A DNA stretch of 64,000 nucleotides from SAR202 cluster bacterium bin16 (GTDB taxonomy: Bacteria; Chloroflexota; Dehalococcoidia; Lucifugimonadales; Australimonadaceae). The stretch spans positions 81,790 through 145,789 of the forward strand of contig MPMJ01000002.1 in the NCBI GenBank assembly GCA_002238425.1, read 5' to 3'. The notes beneath the pieces are model-generated. The model had not been told where the DNA came from, did not search any database, and was given only the letters and a program-made list of their open reading frames with translations. Positions 36,240 to 44,929 of this stretch are shown here, one piece after another; the first letter of the stretch is position 1, and each line of letters begins with the position of its first letter. Made by a program: the position numbers and the translations under genes.

Positions 36240-37490
36240 ATGCGCTCTTCTTCATCCTCCGAGCGGTTCCTGGACCTGCTCACCCCCCGGACGCTCCCCG
36301 TCTTCCTGATGTTCTTCTTCTGGGGGTTCGGCACCGGCGGGCTGTGGCTCGTCAGGCCGCTCTTCGCTTACGAACTCAGCGAATCGTTCCTGCTCGTGGC
36401 GCTCGTCTCCGCCGTAAGCGCCGCGCCACGGTCGTTTACCGGCCCGCTCACCGGCTATCTCACCGACCGTTTCGGCCGGAAGTGGTTCATCATCCTCGGC
36501 GCGGTGATCCACATCGTCGCGCTGATCGGGCAGTACAACTCCAACGCCTATGTCCCTTACTTCCTCATGGAGCTACTCGCGGGCCTGGGCATCGGGACAT
36601 GGATGACCGCTTCCAACGCCCTGATGGCCGACTACACCCAACTCGCGACACGTGGCAGGTCAGTCGCCCTCCGGCAGACGTCGTCCCGCGCAGGAACGCT
36701 CATGGGTCCGCTGGTCGCTGGGTTCGTTGCTTTCTCCGGGGACCTGCGCGACGTCTTCCTGTTCATCGCCGTGTGCAAGGTCGCGGTCATCATCGTGACG
36801 CTGTTCTGGGTGCGCGACTCCCGCAGGAGGCCGAAGCCCGCACAGAGTCCCTCGCGCCGCAGCGGCATCCTCCAACGCCTGAACCTCGCCATGTTCCGGT
36901 CGCGGGCTTTCCTCGTGCTCATCATCGCGACGTTCTCCGTCAACCTCGTCACCGGAGGGACCGGTGTGTTCCGTACGTTCTTCCCGGTGCAGGGAGCGAA
37001 CGCCGCCGGACTGGACGAGGCGCGGGTCGGCACGCTCATCATGTTCTCCGGCATCCTCGCGCTCGGAGCGGCCATCCCCGCCGGGATCGCGAACGACCGC
37101 ATCGGACGGAAGCGCACGCTGGTCTTTGCGCTCCTTGCAACATCGGTAGCCGTCTGGATGATGTCCGGCCTGTCCGACTTCGAGAGCGCGCTCCTGGCCG
37201 TGTTGGCCTTCGGACTCGCAGAGGCGTTCGCCACCGGCACGAACCAGGTCTACGCGATGGACCTCGCTCCGGACGACCGCCGCGGCGCGTTCCTCGGTGT
37301 CTGGTCGCTCTCGATGATCGCAGGCCAGGTATTCGGCCCCATCGTCATCGGCTCGGTCGCCGACAACGCGGGGTTCCAATCCGCGTTCATCACCGTCTCG
37401 GGCTTCCTGGTCGCCGCTTCCCTGGTGGTCGCTATCTTCGGTGTTGAGACGCGCCGCGCACCAGAACAGGCGGACACCCGCCCGCCGTAG
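36240..37490 (+). CDS. Major facilitator superfamily transporter
   Basis: The 416-residue product has about 12 membrane helices in two halves. Motif A appears as GYLTDRFGRKW between helices 2 and 3, and again as GIANDRIGRKR in the second half. A long basic loop (RDSRRRPKPAQSPSRR, about 192-215) separates the halves. The substrate cannot be told; the pattern is closest to drug or sugar efflux members. No strong ribosome site is seen. It ends 32 bases before a tRNA gene. Confidence 0.82.
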   Translation: MRSSSSSERFLDLLTPRTLPVFLMFFFWGFGTGGLWLVRPLFAYELSESFLLVALVSAVSAAPRSFTGPLTGYLTDRFGRKWFIILGAVIHIVALIGQYNSNAYVPYFLMELLAGLGIGTWMTASNALMADYTQLATRGRSVALRQTSSRAGTLMGPLVAGFVAFSGDLRDVFLFIAVCKVAVIIVTLFWVRDSRRRPKPAQSPSRRSGILQRLNLAMFRSRAFLVLIIATFSVNLVTGGTGVFRTFFPVQGANAAGLDEARVGTLIMFSGILALGAAIPAGIANDRIGRKRTLVFALLATSVAVWMMSGLSDFESALLAVLAFGLAEAFATGTNQVYAMDLAPDDRRGAFLGVWSLSMIAGQVFGPIVIGSVADNAGFQSAFITVSGFLVAASLVVAIFGVETRRAPEQADTRPP

Positions 37491-37503
37491 GGGGATGCGC
37501 CGC

Positions 37504-37509
37504 TATAAT
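37504..37509 (+). promoter_or_regulatory. -10 box of the tRNA-Gly gene
   Basis: A perfect TATAAT ends 13 bases before the tRNA 5' end, suiting a short leader. The -35 region is G+C-rich with no consensus hexamer. Confidence 0.55.
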
Positions 37510-37522
37510 GTGAAGGTCACTG

Positions 37523-37597
37523 GCGGGAGTAGCTCAGTGGTAGAGCTCTTGCCTTCCAAGCAAGATGTCGCGGGTTCGAGTCCCGTCTCCCGCTCCA
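37523..37597 (+). tRNA. tRNA-Gly (anticodon TCC), CCA encoded
   Basis: The acceptor stem GCGGGAG (37523-37529) pairs with CTCCCGC (37587-37593), followed by discriminator T and encoded CCA. The D-arm GCTC...GAGC, the anticodon loop CTTCCAA with anticodon TCC, and the T-arm CGGGTTCGAGTCCCG all fold. Length is 75 bases with CCA. It reads GGA and GGG codons. Confidence 0.97.
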
Positions 37598-38080
37598 CCC
37601 CTGGCCATCGATAACTGTTCAGAGTGAGGGGCCTGTCATTCGCCCCTCCTGTCGTCCCTATGTCACCTGTTATCCTTAACCGATGACACTGCCCTGCAAT
37701 GTCCCCACAACCAGCGCCTGCTCCGGGAATGACCCTGGAGGGTCCGGCTACTGGCTCTGGTCCCTTCCGCAACACAACACGCGTTTGCCCGCGCATCTTG
37801 ACGCCTTACCCCCGGAACAAGGCCGTGGCCTGCTCGATATAGATGGCAAAATGTCATCTTACCCCCCTGCTTACGAGTGGGGGGCTCATCAGGAAAGTCA
37901 TGAAGAACGAGGTCAGCCCGTGGTTCGGGCAACTGGTCAGAGTCGATCAGGCCTTGTTGGCGGCAGGCGCTTGCATTGTCATGTTGAGCGTACCCCGCGC
38001 TTAGCGCAACGCACGCCTCGCCGTTCTCTGCTACACTCGCGCACGTACGTCTATCCGCGTTCACTGCAGGGAGGTAATGC
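37598..38080. other. 483-base non-coding region between tRNA-Gly and the Rieske operon
   Basis: No convincing gene. It contains a hairpin at 37626-37648 (GAGGGGC/GCCCCTC) that may end tRNA transcription, a 19-base palindrome at 37841-37859 and a C6/G6 hairpin at 37862-37884. An open frame at 37683-38087 overlaps the Rieske start and shows no homology. Confidence 0.6.
37841..37859. promoter_or_regulatory. Palindromic operator candidate upstream of the Rieske operon
   Basis: AGATGGCA-AAA-TGTCATCT pairs over 8 positions with one G-T pair. It overlaps a possible -10 (TATAGA at 37838-37843) and lies about 220 bases before the first Rieske gene. This suits a regulator site for an inducible catabolic operon. 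Confidence 0.4.
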
Positions 38081-39451
38081 ATGCTGACCGCCGAACAGAA
38101 CGACCGCTTGTCACGAGTCGGGCCCGGCAGCCCGACCGGCGAACTGATGCGCCGCTACTGGCATCCGATCGCCGCCGTCGCCATGATGAACGACCGCTCC
38201 ACGAAGCCCATCCGCCTGCTCGGTGAGGACCTCATCCTCTACAAGAGCAAGCAGGGCGTCTTCGGGCTCGTGGACAATTACTGCCCCCACCGCCGAATGG
38301 GCATGGTCTACGGCATCCCGACCGACGAGGGCATCCGCTGCCCGTACCACGGTTGGATGTTCGATGAGACCGGCCGCTGCCTCGAACAGCCCTACGAGGA
38401 AACCGAGGCGCCGGACAACCGCTTCAAGGACAAGGTGCGCATCAAGGCGTACCCGCTGGAGGTCAAGGCCGGCCTCATCTTCGCCTACCTCGGCCCCAGC
38501 CCCGTGCCGTTGCTTCCGAACTGGGACGTCTTCTCGATTGACGGCGTCGTGCGGGACATCGGTTACACGGAACTGCCCTGCAACTGGCTGCAGTGCCAGG
38601 AGAACTCGCTCGACCCCGTGCACTCCGAGTGGCTGCACGGCGAGTGGGGCAACTACGTCGCCATCATGAACGGCGAGGGCGACAAGGTGCGCACGCGGTA
38701 CGAGAACGTCCGCATCGGCTTCGACAAGTTCCAGTACGGCATCATCAAGCGCCGCCTCGTGAAGGGCGGCGACTACGATGACCCCGAATGGGCGCAGGGG
38801 CACCCCATCGTCTTCCCCTACTTCCTGCGCCAAGGCGGCAGCGGCATCGCGCTCGACTCGTGGAAGGACCCGGGCGACACGCCCGGCATCGCGCGCGGCG
38901 TCGGTCCTTCGTTCCAGATCCGTGTGCCGCTGGACGACCACCGCACCGGCCACTGGTGGGTGATGTGCCACCCGAAGATGTCGGCGGACGATCCCGACCA
39001 GCGCGACGAGGACATCCCTCTCTTCCACCCTCCCCTCATCCAGTTGAAGGAGGACGGACGGGTCCGCTTCGAGATACTCGACTCCAACTCGGCGCAGGAC
39101 GTCGCCGCGTGGATCACGCAGGGCCTCATCGCCGACCGCACGGGGGAGCACCTCGGACGTTCGGACAAGGGCGTCATCATGTTCCGCCGCATGCTGGAGG
39201 AGCAGATACGCATCGTCGAGGACGGCGGCGACCCCATCAACACGTTCCGCGACCCTGAACGCAACGTCTACCTCGGCATGGACACGGAGCACTGGTCCAA
39301 GCGCGCCGAACTTGGCGGCGGCCAGGCGTTCGCGTTTGCACGCCAGGGCATGGCCAGCAAGTACAGCCCCATCATGAACGAGCGCGGCGCCGAGGGCGGC
39401 GAGGACGCCGAGAAGCGCAACCAGGAGATCGCTGAGGGGGTGTCGGGCTGA
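38081..39451 (+). CDS. Rieske 2Fe-2S aromatic ring-hydroxylating oxygenase, alpha subunit type (paralogue 1)
   Basis: The 456-residue product has a Rieske centre, CPHRRMG (about 65) and CPYHGW (about 86), and a mononuclear iron site in QENSLDPVHSEWLHG (two histidines after a DP). These are the layout of phthalate 4,5-dioxygenase and related oxygenases, which use electrons from a separate reductase to add oxygen to aromatic or other ring substrates. No beta subunit or reductase is adjacent. GGAGG lies 7 bases before the ATG. It is followed with 1-base overlap by a 71-residue protein, then a cupin gene and a second Rieske gene. Confidence 0.9.
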   Translation: MLTAEQNDRLSRVGPGSPTGELMRRYWHPIAAVAMMNDRSTKPIRLLGEDLILYKSKQGVFGLVDNYCPHRRMGMVYGIPTDEGIRCPYHGWMFDETGRCLEQPYEETEAPDNRFKDKVRIKAYPLEVKAGLIFAYLGPSPVPLLPNWDVFSIDGVVRDIGYTELPCNWLQCQENSLDPVHSEWLHGEWGNYVAIMNGEGDKVRTRYENVRIGFDKFQYGIIKRRLVKGGDYDDPEWAQGHPIVFPYFLRQGGSGIALDSWKDPGDTPGIARGVGPSFQIRVPLDDHRTGHWWVMCHPKMSADDPDQRDEDIPLFHPPLIQLKEDGRVRFEILDSNSAQDVAAWITQGLIADRTGEHLGRSDKGVIMFRRMLEEQIRIVEDGGDPINTFRDPERNVYLGMDTEHWSKRAELGGGQAFAFARQGMASKYSPIMNERGAEGGEDAEKRNQEIAEGVSG

Positions 39452-39666
39452 TGGGCGCTGAGACGTTGAAAGCAGGCGACAAGGTAGAACTCTCCAACGG
39501 CGCGACGGCGGAAGTTTCCGGCCCGCTCGCCGGTGGCACGGTGCCCGTGACCATCATCGACTCGCCGTTCGGGCCCGAGAGCCCCGGCGACTCCGTACAG
39601 ACCGATCCGGACGACATCTACGGCGTCTTCCTGGACGAAGCGATGACTGAGGTACGCGCTCTCTAA
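39451..39666 (+). CDS. Small conserved-position protein between Rieske and cupin genes
   Basis: The 71-residue product starts at an ATG sharing one base with the Rieske stop (TGATG). It is acidic and predicted mostly beta: KAGDKVELSNGATAEVSG, then a VTIIDSPFGP turn and DDIYGVFLDEA. I do not recognise the family. The coupling to the Rieske gene suggests a partner or accessory role; no cysteine is present, so it is not a ferredoxin. Confidence 0.6.
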   Translation: MGAETLKAGDKVELSNGATAEVSGPLAGGTVPVTIIDSPFGPESPGDSVQTDPDDIYGVFLDEAMTEVRAL

Positions 39667-39722
39667 CCGGAGAGCGGAAAGAACGGCCCGCCCGAACAGA
39701 AAAGGGAAGGAGCGCAACAACT

Positions 39723-40878
39723 ATGGTTCGCAGTTACTTTACGCATGACAACTGGCTCGACGAGCAGGCCGCCAAGGGCGTACCCGTGCTCTCCGATTGC
39801 TACGTTGAGGACCTTCGCAGCCTCGAACTCTCCCACTGGGACGTCCGCGGCTGCGACACGGCCTTCGTCCGCTTCACCAACATGGAAGGCGTCACCGAAG
39901 CGCGTGTGCAGGAGATACCGGCCGGAGCTTCGCTCAGCCCCTTCAAACTGGGCGTCGAGGAGATGGTCTACGTCCTCACCGGGCGAGGCTTCGCTTCCGT
40001 CTGGGGCGAGATCAGCAACGCCAAGCGCGACTTCGAGTGGTCGGACCGCAGCGTGTTCGTCATCCCTCGCAACTCGTGGTGCGAGTTGCGCAATATGGGA
40101 AACGTGCCGGTTCGCCTCCTCTTCTTCAACTACCTACCCATCGCCATGAGCACCATCCCGGACCCCGAGTTCTTCATGAACAACCCCCACGTCAACAAGA
40201 GCATCCTCGACGATGCCGACCAGGACTTCTTCTCGGAGGCCAAGGACATCGAGAAGGACTTCGGCAGCGCGTGGGGCGCCGTTGGCGGCACGGTCTGGCG
40301 CGGCAACTTCTGGCCTGACCTGCTCGCGTGGGACAAGCTCACCGCAGCCGGCAGCCGAGGCGCGGGCGGATCGTCCATCGCCATGTACGTCCCCGGCTCG
40401 GAGATATCGGCTCACATGTCCGTTTTCCCGCCAGGTACCTACAAGAAGGCGCACCGCCACGGGCCCGGGCGGCTCATCGTCATCCCCGGCGGCGAGGGCT
40501 ATTCCATCATGTGGCCCCAGGACGGCGGCGAGAAGAAGGTCTACCCCTGGCACGAGGGCAGCGCCGTCACTCCGCCCGACCAGTACTTCCACCAGCACTT
40601 CAACCTCGGCCTCAAGGCCGCCCGCTACTTCGCGCTGCACCCCCCCGCCGCCCCCCCCCCCCCTCCGCCCCCCCCCGCCGGTCCAGTTCCTCGGCAAGGA
40701 CGAGGACGAGCAGGGCAACGCTGAGGGCGTCAACATCGAGTACGTCGACGAAGACCCGTGGATCCGCGAGTATTTCGAGAACCAGCTCGCCGAGCGGGGC
40801 CTCGAATCGCAGATGGCGCCGGGGGTGTACACCGACCGCGACTTCAAGTTCAAGACAGCGTCGGTATCGTCCACGTAA
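39723..40878 (+). CDS. Two-domain cupin protein, frameshifted in a poly-C tract
   Basis: The protein has an N-terminal cupin (about 45-140, GVEEMVYVLTGRG) and a C-terminal cupin with the metal set HRHGPG...GEGYSIMW...QHFN, as in acireductone- or gentisate-type cupins. Frame 1 runs from 39723 into a C-rich stretch (40640-40680) and would end at 40724 with a proline-rich, then unrelated tail. In the +1 frame the next segment reads VQFLGKDED...EYVDEDPWIREYFENQL and ends at 40878, matching the paralogues at both window ends. So the true product should be about 370 residues or fewer and the break is probably an error. Shares a transcript with both Rieske genes. Confidence 0.8.
40640..40680. repeat. 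Poly-C low-complexity tract inside the cupin gene
   Basis: Forty-one bases contain only C apart from five G and one T. The reading frame changes across it. Paralogues go directly from ALHPP to the following domain with ordinary sequence, so the tract is likely not genuine or is heavily miscounted. Confidence 0.8.
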
Positions 40879-40885
40879 GCAAGGG

Positions 40886-40909
40886 ATGGCCGGGGAACAC
40901 CCCGGCCAT
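40886..40909 (+). terminator. Hairpin between cupin and second Rieske gene
   Basis: ATGGCCGGGG (40886-40895) pairs with CCCCGGCCAT (40900-40909) around AACA. No T-run follows, so it may be a weak terminator or mRNA-stability hairpin within the operon. Confidence 0.55.
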
Positions 40910-40971
40910 TCGCATTGACCGCGTCCCAAGCCGAACATACGATTGAGCGCAGATAACTGAGGAGGTAGGCC

Positions 40972-42309
40972 ATGCTCACCGCGGAGATGAACGATCGCCT
41001 CACGAAGGTCGGGCCCGGCACGCCGATGGGCGAGTTGATGCGCCGCTACTGGCACCCCATCGCCGGAAGCATGCAACTGGACGCCGACAACCCCACGAAA
41101 GAAGTACGCCTCCTCGGCGAGGACCTCGTCCTCTACCGCGACGCCAGTGGCACGGTCGGCTGCATCGAGCCTTCGTGCGCCCATCGCAAGGCCAACCTCT
41201 CCTACGGAATCCCGGAGGAGAACGGCATCCGATGCGCCTACCACGGCTGGATATTCAACGAGCACGGCCAGTGCGTTGACCAGCCCTCGGAACCCGAAGG
41301 CTCCAAGTTCAAGGACAAGGTGCGCATCAAGTCCTACCCCGTGGAGGAGCTCGGCGGCCTCATCTTCGTCTACATGGGCCCCCTGCCCGCTCCTGTTCTT
41401 CCCAAGTGGGACGTGCTCAACTGGGAGGGCCACAAGGACGCCTGGGGGACGCTGCTCCCCTGCAACTGGCTGCAGTGCCAGGAGAACTCGCTCGACCCGC
41501 TGCACTTCCAGTGGCTCCACCGCTACTGGGGCGGCTGGCAGATGAACCGCATCAAGTCGCCCGAAGAGCGCGACGCGTGGAACACCGCCGTCGGCGCGCG
41601 TGGGGCCGACCACCGCAAGATTGGGTTCGAGGTCACGGACTACGGCGTTATCAAGCGCAGGCTCGTCGGCGACGAGCAGGAGAGCGACGACCACTGGGCC
41701 ATCGGCCACCCTATCCTCTTCCCCAACATCCTCCGGGTCAGCCACGGCCTCGAGATCCGCGTCCCCGTTGACGACACCCACACCTACCACATCATCACCA
41801 ACTACCGGCAGTACAACGAGGGCGAGGAACCCCAGACCGAGATCCCGTACGACGAGCGCCCTCTCTTCGACGCGAACGGGCGCATCATCCGCGACTTCGT
41901 TGCCGCGCAGGACCAGGTTGCGTGGGTCATCCAGGGCGCCGTCTCCGACCGCACGACTGAACGCCTCGGCGTTACGGACGTCGGCATCATCATGTTCCGC
42001 CGCATGCTCGATGAGCAGGCCTCCGTCGTGGAGGACGGCGGCGAACCGATGAACGTCCACCGCGAGGAAGAAGGCACCATCGTCCTGCCCTGCGAGCACT
42101 ACATGTACCCAGGCTACGAGGAGATGGGCGGCCCCTACCGCGGCACGACGCCCCGCAAGCCGGACGTGGAGGCTGTGCTCTCCGGCTCGGGCGCGCGCCT
42201 GGGCGAGTGGGATGGCATCAAGGCCGAATACCAGATCTCGGGCAAGCGCATCGACAGCGGCGGCGCGCTCAGGAAGGGCAAGTGGTTCTCTGACGGCCGG
42301 GAGCACTAG
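40972..42309 (+). CDS. Rieske 2Fe-2S aromatic ring-hydroxylating oxygenase, alpha subunit type (paralogue 2)
   Basis: The 445-residue product has Rieske ligands in CAHRKANL and CAYHGW and the iron motif QENSLDPLHFQWLH. It shares long stretches with paralogue 1, for example the opening MLTAE-NDRL-VGPG-P-GELMRRYWHPIA and the C-terminal IMFRRMLDEQ, showing tandem duplication. The C-terminal 60 residues diverge (GGPYRGTTP ... SDGREH), consistent with a different substrate. GAGGAGG precedes the ATG. Electron-transfer partners are not in the window. Confidence 0.9.
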   Translation: MLTAEMNDRLTKVGPGTPMGELMRRYWHPIAGSMQLDADNPTKEVRLLGEDLVLYRDASGTVGCIEPSCAHRKANLSYGIPEENGIRCAYHGWIFNEHGQCVDQPSEPEGSKFKDKVRIKSYPVEELGGLIFVYMGPLPAPVLPKWDVLNWEGHKDAWGTLLPCNWLQCQENSLDPLHFQWLHRYWGGWQMNRIKSPEERDAWNTAVGARGADHRKIGFEVTDYGVIKRRLVGDEQESDDHWAIGHPILFPNILRVSHGLEIRVPVDDTHTYHIITNYRQYNEGEEPQTEIPYDERPLFDANGRIIRDFVAAQDQVAWVIQGAVSDRTTERLGVTDVGIIMFRRMLDEQASVVEDGGEPMNVHREEEGTIVLPCEHYMYPGYEEMGGPYRGTTPRKPDVEAVLSGSGARLGEWDGIKAEYQISGKRIDSGGALRKGKWFSDGREH

Positions 42310-42338
42310 CGGAACGCTGCTTCACGACAGGTCAACGC

Positions 42339-42366
42339 AACGGGGCAGCCTCATGGCTGCCCCGTT
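42339..42366. terminator. Hairpin between convergent Rieske and SRAP genes
   Basis: AACGGGGCAGCC (42339-42350) pairs perfectly with GGCTGCCCCGTT (42355-42366) over TCAT. It lies between the ends of two convergent genes and could stop transcription from both sides. Confidence 0.75.
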
Positions 42367-42375
42367 CCTCGTCCG

Positions 42376-43056
42376 CTAGAGAAGCCTCGTCTGCTGCGGA
42401 GGCTCCCACAGTTCCGGCCCTTCGTTGACGGCAGAGTTGACCAGGGTGGAAACCTCGTGCGCATCCATCAGGCCGGAGTCGTAAGGGACCAGCACGCTGC
42501 TGAGTAGAGCGGGGTCTCGTACCTCCTCGTTCAGCCACAGCGGTTCCAGCTCTCTCGGCAGGATCACCGGCATCCGGTCATGGACAGGCTGGAGCAGTTC
42601 GTTCGCTTCCGTCGTGACGATCGTGCAGGAGGTGACATGCTCGCCGCCGGGGTGGCGCCACGTATCCCACAGGCCGGCGAATGCGAAAGGCTCCCCGGAC
42701 GCCATCGTGACTCGGACCGGTGACCGGCTGCCGCTGCCACGCCGCCACTCATAGAAGCCGTCGGCGGGGATGAGGCAACGCCGTTCCCTCAGAGCAGCGC
42801 GGAAGCTCGGTCGCTCGGAGAGGGTCTCGGCGCGTGCGTTGATCAACGGAGGTCCCACGGACATGCTGTTTGCCCCCGACGGCACCAGCCCCCAGCGCAT
42901 ATACGATGCATACCTAGGTCCGCCGCCCCGAACGGAGAGCACCGGCTGTGTGGGCGCAATGTTGTAGCGCGGAGGCTGCTCCAGCCTGGCGGCTTCGAAT
43001 TCGAACCGCATCGCAAGTTGCGTTATATCCGCTATGAGGCTGTACCTTCCGCACAT
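42376..43056 (-). CDS. SRAP-domain protein (YedK/HMCES type)
   Basis: SRAP proteins bind abasic sites in single-stranded DNA and form a protective thiazolidine crosslink through Cys2. The 226-residue product begins MCGRYS, has the catalytic asparagine in NARAET, the glutamate in ADGFYEW and the histidine in HDRMPVIL, the full set. It is monocistronic on the minus strand and possibly damage-induced; no clear LexA site was seen. Confidence 0.93.
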   Translation of the reverse strand: MCGRYSLIADITQLAMRFEFEAARLEQPPRYNIAPTQPVLSVRGGGPRYASYMRWGLVPSGANSMSVGPPLINARAETLSERPSFRAALRERRCLIPADGFYEWRRGSGSRSPVRVTMASGEPFAFAGLWDTWRHPGGEHVTSCTIVTTEANELLQPVHDRMPVILPRELEPLWLNEEVRDPALLSSVLVPYDSGLMDAHEVSTLVNSAVNEGPELWEPPQQTRLL

Positions 43057-43163
43057 GGCATCGTCCCTCGTGAGTGGATGATACCCGGCTCCTGGCCTCG
43101 TGAGAGCAAGGTGAGACGTTGGTATGGTACGAGCAACCGGATCCTTCAGCAGGCAGTCTTCCT

Positions 43164-44141
43164 ATGCCCTACCCCACATCGGTCTCAGGCCTCCGCATCG
43201 ACGTCAACGACTCCACCGACCTGCCGCTGGCCGAGTCGTCGCGGTTCGTGGTCAGGGCGGAGGCGCTCGGTTTCTCCGGCGTGGGCATGCCCGACCACCC
43301 GCACACCGGCAGGGACGTGTTCGTTCGGCTGGTGCTGGCCGCGCAGCAGACGGAACGGGTGACGGTCTTCCCATCGGTGGCGAACCCCGTTACCCGCCAT
43401 CCGAAGATGCTGGCGAGCCTGGCCGCTACCCTTGGAGAGTCCGCGCCGGGGCGTTCCTGCCTCATGGTCGGCAGCGGCGACCTCGCGGTGCGCTACCTGG
43501 GAGAACCCGGCGCTAGCGCATCGCAACTGGCGAATGCAGCAGAGACCATCCGCCATACGCTGGGCTCCGAGTTCTCACTCGCGGCGCCCGTGCCGGTCTA
43601 CATCAACGCCAGCAGTCCGAGGATGCTGGAGGCCGGGGGAGCTGCGGCCGACGGCGTCTACGCGATGGTGGGCGTCGACCCTGAAGTCGTCGCCACAGCG
43701 ATGGAGCATGTGGCAGCCGGCGCCCGCGAAGCGCAACGAGACGCAGACAGCATCCCGGTTGCGCTCGGACTGCCGGTGTTCATGGCGGACTCCGAGGAGC
43801 GAGCCTACGAGAGCGCCGCCCGTTACGCCCTCTCCGGTCTGCTGAACCGCAACAGGGTCTACTCCCGCCTGATGCGGGAGCGCATGCCCTCGCTCGAAGA
43901 CGTCTCCCAGGTATCCGACCTCTCGATGGGGCAACTGCACCGGCTGGTCGACGCCATGGTTGCGCACGGCACGCCCGAGCGGGCAGCCGAACAGGCGCTC
44001 GTCTTTGCGGAGCGCGCACCGACGCGGCACTTCATCGCCCGCGTGCAGTTCGCAGGTGAGGACCCGGTTCGCGCGATCGAGGCGTTCGCGTCCACGCTGC
44101 GTGCTGTCGGGGGAGAGGACATCCTGCACCCGGCCGATTGA
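43164..44141 (+). CDS. LLM-class flavin-dependent oxidoreductase (luciferase-like)
   Basis: The 325-residue TIM-barrel protein resembles bacterial luciferase/MER-like F420- or FMN-dependent oxidoreductases: LGFSGVGMPDHP at strand 2, VANPVTRHPKMLAS, MVGSGDLAVRYLGEP, and INASSPRMLEAGGAAADGV in the flavin phosphate region. The start at 43164 gives the usual short N-terminus; upstream codons lack a ribosome site. Its end is near an isochorismatase-like gene, and the two may act together. Such proteins are expanded in SAR202-type Chloroflexota (known of the group). Confidence 0.82.
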   Translation: MPYPTSVSGLRIDVNDSTDLPLAESSRFVVRAEALGFSGVGMPDHPHTGRDVFVRLVLAAQQTERVTVFPSVANPVTRHPKMLASLAATLGESAPGRSCLMVGSGDLAVRYLGEPGASASQLANAAETIRHTLGSEFSLAAPVPVYINASSPRMLEAGGAAADGVYAMVGVDPEVVATAMEHVAAGAREAQRDADSIPVALGLPVFMADSEERAYESAARYALSGLLNRNRVYSRLMRERMPSLEDVSQVSDLSMGQLHRLVDAMVAHGTPERAAEQALVFAERAPTRHFIARVQFAGEDPVRAIEAFASTLRAVGGEDILHPAD

Positions 44142-44194
44142 CACCTCTGGGACACGCCTATACCGTCCCCGGAGACCGCCCGCAACGGAGAGGC

Positions 44195-44896
44195 ATGATG
44201 CAGTTGAACCTGAGAGCCGAGCCCGAAGCCATAGATTTCGAGGTGTCGAAGAGTGCCTTGTGCGTCATCGACATGCAGAACTACGACATCAAGCCGGGCG
44301 GATTCTTCGACCTCACCGGCGTCGACACAGAGCACGGCAGGCGCGTCATCCCAACGATCCAGCGCGCACTGGCATACGCCCGGGCAGCAGGCATGCCTGT
44401 CCTCTTCACCCGCATGGTGATCCCTGCCGACCCCATCATGCGCGCCGGCCCTGACTCACCCTGGTACTGGAAGAGCGCCGCCTATCGTGCGGACATCAGC
44501 GACCCAGCGATGGAACGCGCCGTCGGCATCGATGGCACCTGGGGCGGCGAGATCGTAGAAGAACTCAGCCCGCAGGACGGCGAGTACGTCATCGCGAAAA
44601 ACCTCTACAGCGCGTTCCAGCGGACGGACTTCGACCTCGTGCTGAAGCGCCTCGGCGTTCGGCACCTCTTCATCACCGGCATCGGGACACCCACGTGCGT
44701 CGAGGCAACCGCCCGGGACGCGTACTTCTACGAGTACTTCCCCGTCCTCATCGAGGACTGCTGCGGGGGCATCATCCCGGAGACCCATGACCAGGCGCTA
44801 TTCGCCATCAAGCGGCGCTACGGCTGGGTCACCGACCTTGACAGCTGGACCTCAGCAATCGCGGAGGGCGTTCCCGACTTCCAATCACCGGATTGA
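44195..44896 (+). CDS. Isochorismatase-family cysteine hydrolase
   Basis: The 233-residue product has the catalytic triad of the family: aspartate in CVIDMQN (about 27), lysine in YVIAKNLYSAF, and cysteine in TGIGTPTCVEATARDA. This arrangement resembles RutB and N-carbamoylsarcosine-type amidases. GGAGAGG precedes the ATG at 44195; a frame opening at 44138 has no good start. It follows the LLM oxidoreductase by about 50 bases. In the Rut pyrimidine route RutA (an LLM enzyme) and RutB (this family) are also paired, but the LLM protein here is not close to RutA by eye. Confidence 0.82.
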   Translation: MMQLNLRAEPEAIDFEVSKSALCVIDMQNYDIKPGGFFDLTGVDTEHGRRVIPTIQRALAYARAAGMPVLFTRMVIPADPIMRAGPDSPWYWKSAAYRADISDPAMERAVGIDGTWGGEIVEELSPQDGEYVIAKNLYSAFQRTDFDLVLKRLGVRHLFITGIGTPTCVEATARDAYFYEYFPVLIEDCCGGIIPETHDQALFAIKRRYGWVTDLDSWTSAIAEGVPDFQSPD

Positions 44897-44929
44897 CGCA
44901 CTCAGGAGCTGTCCCTTCGCTCTGATACC

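Noticed and set aside
37503-37796. 97-residue minus-strand ORF with an ETGLEPATSCLEGKSS segment
   Set aside because: This is the well-known false protein produced by reading the antisense strand of a tRNA gene; tRNA-Gly lies at the same place.
37683-38087. 134-residue ORF before the Rieske gene
   Set aside because: It overlaps the Rieske start and its ribosome site and has no homology-like features.
40640-40724. Proline-rich C-terminus of the cupin as a genuine domain
   Set aside because: The paralogues continue in the other frame with matching sequence, so the proline run is an artefact of the poly-C tract.
38081-42309. The two Rieske proteins as alpha and beta subunits of one enzyme
   Set aside because: Both carry a full Rieske centre and iron site, so they are alpha-type paralogues.
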